From Pedobacter cryoconitis (GTDB lineage: Bacteria > Bacteroidota > Bacteroidia > Sphingobacteriales > Sphingobacteriaceae), in NCBI RefSeq assembly GCF_003259615.1, contig NZ_QLLR01000014.1, positions 1 to 64,000 of the forward strand: a stretch of DNA of 64,000 bases, read 5' to 3'. Positions within the stretch are counted from its first letter, which is position 1, and the number at the start of each line of letters is the position of its first letter. A program made the position numbers and the translations under genes. Positions 61,901 through 64,000 of this stretch are shown piece after piece. Under the pieces are notes generated by a model, which did not search any database, was not told the origin of the DNA, and saw only the letters and a list, made by a program, of their open reading frames with translations.

Positions 61901-64000
61901 CGGTGTAGCGATTGTTGCTGGATTAGTGACCGGATATTGTTTCAGCATTCCCCTTTCCACATCCATTAAAACTAATGTGGCAGAAGTAGCTGGTATCACA
62001 TTACTCACTGTACTGTTACTGATCACGATCGTTGCCTTCGCATCTTCCAGTAAATAACTGATCCGGTGCGGCGGGTAATTAGTGTCCACAGGGATATAAG
62101 CCGCACCAGCTTTCATAACCCCTAAAATGGAAATAATCATTTCTGGTGAACGGTTAATACATACCGGTATCAGAATATCTGGTTTAGCTCCTGAAGTAAT
62201 CAAATGATAAGCCAGCTGATTCGCCTGCTCGTTCAGTTGCCGATAAGTTAAAGTATCATTTTCATAGACCAGGGCAACCGCATCAGGTGTATTTGCAGCT
62301 TGCTTTTCAAACAGGCTTACAAACGTTTCATCCTGAGGATAACCAACCAATGGCCCCTGTCCTATTTCTTGTAATGTATTTTCTTCTTCTTGTGTCAGCA
62401 TTACCAGTGCTGCAATATCCTGTGATGGTGTTTCCACAACAGATCTCAGCAGCTGCTGATAATGTCTGCCCATGCGGGCAATCGTATCCCCGGCAAAAAT
62501 GTCCGTGCAGTAATCTATGCTTAACTGTAATACGCCTGCTTCTTCTGCAAGGGTAAAAGTAAGATCGAACTGCGCCACTACATGCTCATTTTCAACTGCT
62601 GAAATAGCGATCTCATGGAAACCATCCGCACTCGTGGCAACCGTATCCTGCATCACAAAAAGCACCTGGAACAGCGGGCTTCTGCTTAAGTCCCTGGTTT
62701 TCACTACCGCCTCTACTATTTTTTCAAAAGGCATATCCTGATGCTCGTATCCATCCAGCAACGTAGTTTTAACGCGCTGTAATAAATCAGCAAAAGAAGG
62801 ATTTCCGCTCAAATCAGTATGGATCGCCAATGTATTGACAAAGAAACCAATCAGCTCTTCCACTTCCTGTTGTCTTCTGCCTGCTACCGGAGTACCCACA
62901 CAGATACTCTCCTGACCACTATAACGGTGCAGTAAAACCTGGAAAGACGCAAACAAAGTCATAAATAAAGTAGCCGATTGCTCATTACTTAAGGCATGCA
63001 AACCGCTCGTTAACTCTTCTTCTATTTCAAAACGCAATACAGCACCATTTGTACTTTGAACAGCTGGTCTTGGATAATCTGCCGGAAGTTCCAGCGGTTC
63101 CAATCCTGCAAGTTGTTTTTCCCAATAAGCCTGTTGCTGCGCTAAAACTGCTCCGGTCAGATAGGCCCTTTCCCATAACGCATAATCTGCGTATTGTATA
63201 GGTAAAGGAGCTAAAGAAACTACCTGCTGCGTAGTATAAGCATTGTAAAGCGTTGTAATTTCATTCACCAGCAGAGACACTGACCAGCCGTCAGAAGAGA
63301 TATGGTGCATCACTATCGCCAGCCTGTATTCATCCGCTGCTAAAGTGATCAATCCAGCTCTCAGCATATGATCTGCCGACAATATAAATGGACGGTCAAT
63401 AAAGTCAACAATAGCTGATTCTGCTATTTCTTCCAGTTGCCATAAATCTGAAGGCAATACCTGCTGCTCAACCATTCCGCCATATGGAGCTTGCAGCACC
63501 ACTGTTCTTAAGATCTCATGGCGGTTAATTACCTGTTGTATCGCATATTGTAAAGCTTCTTTATTCACCCTGCCCTGCATTTTCAGCACCGCAGGAATAT
63601 GGTAATGTGTACTGCCTTCCAGCTGATCAATGAACCATAAACGCTCCTGTCCAAACGACAGTGGTATACGTTCCGGCTTAGGCTGTACGGTAATTGCCGG
63701 CAATAAAATCCGGTCTGATGATTTGTCTGCATAAGCCGCCAATGCTGCAATAGTTGCATGTGCAAACAGCTCTTTTACCTGCATTTCTACTTTCAGCTCT
63801 CTGCGCATGGCACCTAATAACCGGATAGCCAGCAGGGAATGTCCCCCCAGTTCAAAGAAGTTATCATAAATACCAATGCGGGCTACCGCTAATAATTGCT
63901 GCCAGATCGCTGCAATTTTCACTTCCGTAGCGGTACGCGGTGCGATATATTCATGTTCAGACAATGCACCTGCCTGTGGATCAGGCAATTCTTTGCGGTT
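55976..64000 (-). CDS. Nonribosomal peptide synthetase, N-terminus outside window: ...PCP-C-A-PCP-C-A-PCP-E
   Basis: The frame is open to the window edge (2674 residues visible). The first residues, NRKELPDP, are the tail of a further A domain. In order (positions counted from the edge): PCP (Ser about 55), C (about 113-530; HHISSDG), A (about 557-1037) with pocket DIWELTADDK, PCP (Ser about 1088), C (about 1150-1580; HHIASDG), A (about 1603-2085) with pocket DAWFLGNVVK, the well-known leucine code, PCP of GGDSI type (about 2140), and an epimerisation domain (about 2197-2640; HHLAVDGVSWR, NYLGQFD). The first pocket has Glu278 and Asp331, as in ornithine/diaminobutyrate codes, so a basic residue is possible but uncertain. 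The acidic tail SDEGDLEDIISF is a likely docking peptide. Confidence 0.92.
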   Translation of the reverse strand, partial: NRKELPDPQAGALSEHEYIAPRTATEVKIAAIWQQLLAVARIGIYDNFFELGGHSLLAIRLLGAMRRELKVEMQVKELFAHATIAALAAYADKSSDRILLPAITVQPKPERIPLSFGQERLWFIDQLEGSTHYHIPAVLKMQGRVNKEALQYAIQQVINRHEILRTVVLQAPYGGMVEQQVLPSDLWQLEEIAESAIVDFIDRPFILSADHMLRAGLITLAADEYRLAIVMHHISSDGWSVSLLVNEITTLYNAYTTQQVVSLAPLPIQYADYALWERAYLTGAVLAQQQAYWEKQLAGLEPLELPADYPRPAVQSTNGAVLRFEIEEELTSGLHALSNEQSATLFMTLFASFQVLLHRYSGQESICVGTPVAGRRQQEVEELIGFFVNTLAIHTDLSGNPSFADLLQRVKTTLLDGYEHQDMPFEKIVEAVVKTRDLSRSPLFQVLFVMQDTVATSADGFHEIAISAVENEHVVAQFDLTFTLAEEAGVLQLSIDYCTDIFAGDTIARMGRHYQQLLRSVVETPSQDIAALVMLTQEEENTLQEIGQGPLVGYPQDETFVSLFEKQAANTPDAVALVYENDTLTYRQLNEQANQLAYHLITSGAKPDILIPVCINRSPEMIISILGVMKAGAAYIPVDTNYPPHRISYLLEDAKATIVISNSTVSNVIPATSATLVLMDVERGMLKQYPVTNPATIATPQDLSYVIYTSGSTGTPKGVLVEHDGMLNHLFAKVNDLQLNAASVLAYTASYTFDISVWQMFAALLCGGRTVIYDDVLILQPVSFIGQVAEDEITILELVPSYLSALLQEELDVKLEKLQYLLVTGEAVNQPLLEQWFSHPLYGNIPVVNAYGPTEASDDITHFVMYETPVGNSVPLGKPVQNLHISILDKSGRLCALGIPGEICVTGVGVSRGYLNRPELTAEKFVTNLQGERMYKTGDLGRWLADGTIEYLGRIDDQVKIRGYRIELGEIEKVLLQHEQVTAAVVVVKSGNLVGYITGAAADKDTIRQYLLQKLPEYMVPVLVELEQLPLTANGKVDRKLLPDPSAALLVNNLYAAPRNETEQTLVRIWEELLETTEVGVNDNFFERGGHSLLAIRLLALIRSRLKAELVVKDIFVYPTIAGQADFLLAQHPADLLPPVTAQLRPQHIPLSFSQERLWFIDRLEGTVHYHIPGVFKLQGELNRESLQYAIQQIVNRHEVLRSVIHWSEEDNSAYQQILAQNQWQLSAIEPESGSGDFTTAIQAFIQTPFDLSADHMLRAGLVKHSETAHLLVLVTHHIASDGWSEGILVKELTELYNAHVEQREASLSPMPLQYADYAMWQRNYLQGTVLTKQLDYWTTQLADTTVLDLPVDFTRPAVQSTNGAMADFKLDTELSKQLLQFSQQQGTTLFMTLLAAFKVLLYRYSGQDDIAVGIPVAGRKQEEVEGLIGFFINTLAIRTNLSGQPAFSDLLKQVKETLLEGYTYQDTPFEKVVDAVVENRDISRTPVFQVMFVLQNTPEEAEVKLGDMVLSVEETEHTSSKFELTFVLKENEDGLDLSIEYCTDLFHAATIARMAGHYEQLLQAILSEPEQQISSINFLTTIEEQQVLEDFATAPVNYPVTADQTLVSLFRAQALNNPDAIALVAENISLTYGELDRKSDQLAQELKGKGVDAEQLIPVCLDRSPELIISILGILKAGGAYVPVDAGYPQDRIAYMLADCNSSLVITNNKYAALCHKEEASLILIEELDAIWSNEEVVFNSDILPNQLAYVIYTSGSTGRPKGVMVEHQSVVNLVNWHIGAYEVTAESKATAMASIGFDAFGWEIWPYLGAGSTLHLLDDDTRLSPEEVAKHYSSAGITHSFVATGLVKEIVDALQQQTNALQYLLTGGDRLPPVDVTHLSYALVNNYGPTENTVVATNYTLSAATNDTLPFIGKPISNTKAYILDANLAPVAIGTPGELCISGTQLARGYLNLPELTEEKFVAHPFIAGERLYRTGDLTRWLADGNIEYLGRTDEQVKIRGYRIELGEIETVLLQNELVNQAVVIVNPDDHGNKRLVAYIVPSGVFDRQLLEEFLKTRLPVYMVPALWVELTAIPLTANGKVNRKALPQPVADGEIDTTSYVAPRNETEAGLANIWQELLGITKVGIHDNFFRLGGDSIITIQVVSRAKWIGCHLKPKDVFIHQTIAQLATVAIARKNTAGLVKGEQGQLEGTAGLAPIQQWFFEEELVDKNAINHFNQSVLLNLDKRIDQETLSDILKQLQEHHDALRFSYHKNENEWVQTYSDEYVQLSYEDLTVVAQSALEETITENCENYQASLNITNGPLIQFVWMETPDFEVYNRLLFVVHHLAVDGVSWRVLLEDMERLLEAGLKKEVISLGEKSSAYRQWHNQLVQYGKSSVLRSQLPYWKEVVRSATYLPTDKTPETLVTLKDTGSFAMQLDKVFTQQLLQEVSAVYNTEINDLLLTALALTINGWSGEKQVVIGLEGHGREELGIDIDTSRTVGWFTNLYPVLLATDERESNDTGNLIKSIKEQLRQVPDKGIGYGVLKYINREPALQDAAPWNIVFNYLGQFDNITSADGVFTYAEESAGQEISTSYPMREWLSVTGLVQDGQLSLNWSYSTWHYEASTIESIAVLYIVRLKELITHCITQAGSQQSLTPSDYGLTGEVSYQQMDKFLNSDEGDLEDIISF

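Overview
The window looks like chromosome of a Pedobacter-like member of the Sphingobacteriaceae (Bacteroidota). The evidence is two complete SusC/SusD pairs, a further TonB-dependent receptor, an ECF sigma/anti-sigma pair with carboxypeptidase-like (SusC-type) domains, DUF4468 and DUF6520 proteins, TAnnTTTG-type promoter boxes, few Shine-Dalgarno sites and moderate to low GC. No rRNA, tRNA or CRISPR array was seen.

Layout. 0-6 kb: the end of an IS3-family element has cut off the front of a phosphocholine-specific phospholipase C gene, which is followed 2 nt later by a TonB-dependent receptor. 6-13 kb: a redox-flavoured cluster with a MauE-like membrane protein and a small exported DUF6520 protein, convergent with a SusC-SusD-TlpA operon that has a long structured leader, plus an XRE-type regulator. 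13-17 kb: ECF sigma factor, membrane anti-sigma-like protein ending in a TonB C-terminal domain, and a divergent VWA protein. 17-24 kb: small regulatory and redox genes (MocR, azoreductase, Crp/Fnr, ArsR+SRPBCC) mixed with several decaying genes: a flavoprotein remnant, a DUF3592 gene with a stop, an unidentified C-terminal remnant, a membrane protein with an in-frame TGA, and a GH27 alpha-galactosidase with its catalytic core deleted.

24-27.8 kb: secreted rhodanese, selD and selU (2-selenouridine tRNA modification), a HEPN-like protein and a DoxX protein. 27.8-33 kb: a TolC/HlyD/two-ABC-2-permease export operon without an ATPase gene, then a thioesterase and a Crp/Fnr regulator. 33.9-37.4 kb: ankyrin protein convergent with a large-subunit catalase, and elongation factor P. 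37.4-38.4 kb: a gene-poor stretch with two different short tandem repeats, a hairpin and a 28-bp inverted repeat pair. 38.4-42 kb: PfkB sugar kinase, MORN-type secreted protein, DUF4180 protein and an ectoine-type aspartate kinase. 42-46.6 kb: a second SusD/SusC pair.

47-64 kb: the accessory highlight, a nonribosomal peptide synthetase operon read right to left and running out of the window at the right edge. The first protein (incomplete) has PCP-C-A-PCP-C-A-PCP-E, and the second has TubC docking-C-A-PCP-C-A-PCP-TE. Read by eye, the A-domain codes suggest ...-[cationic residue?]-D-Leu-Val-Asp/Asn before release. The next gene is a diaminobutyrate aminotransferase (EctB-like). With the ectoine-type aspartate kinase 5-6 kb away, this suggests a dedicated supply of 2,4-diaminobutyrate for the peptide.
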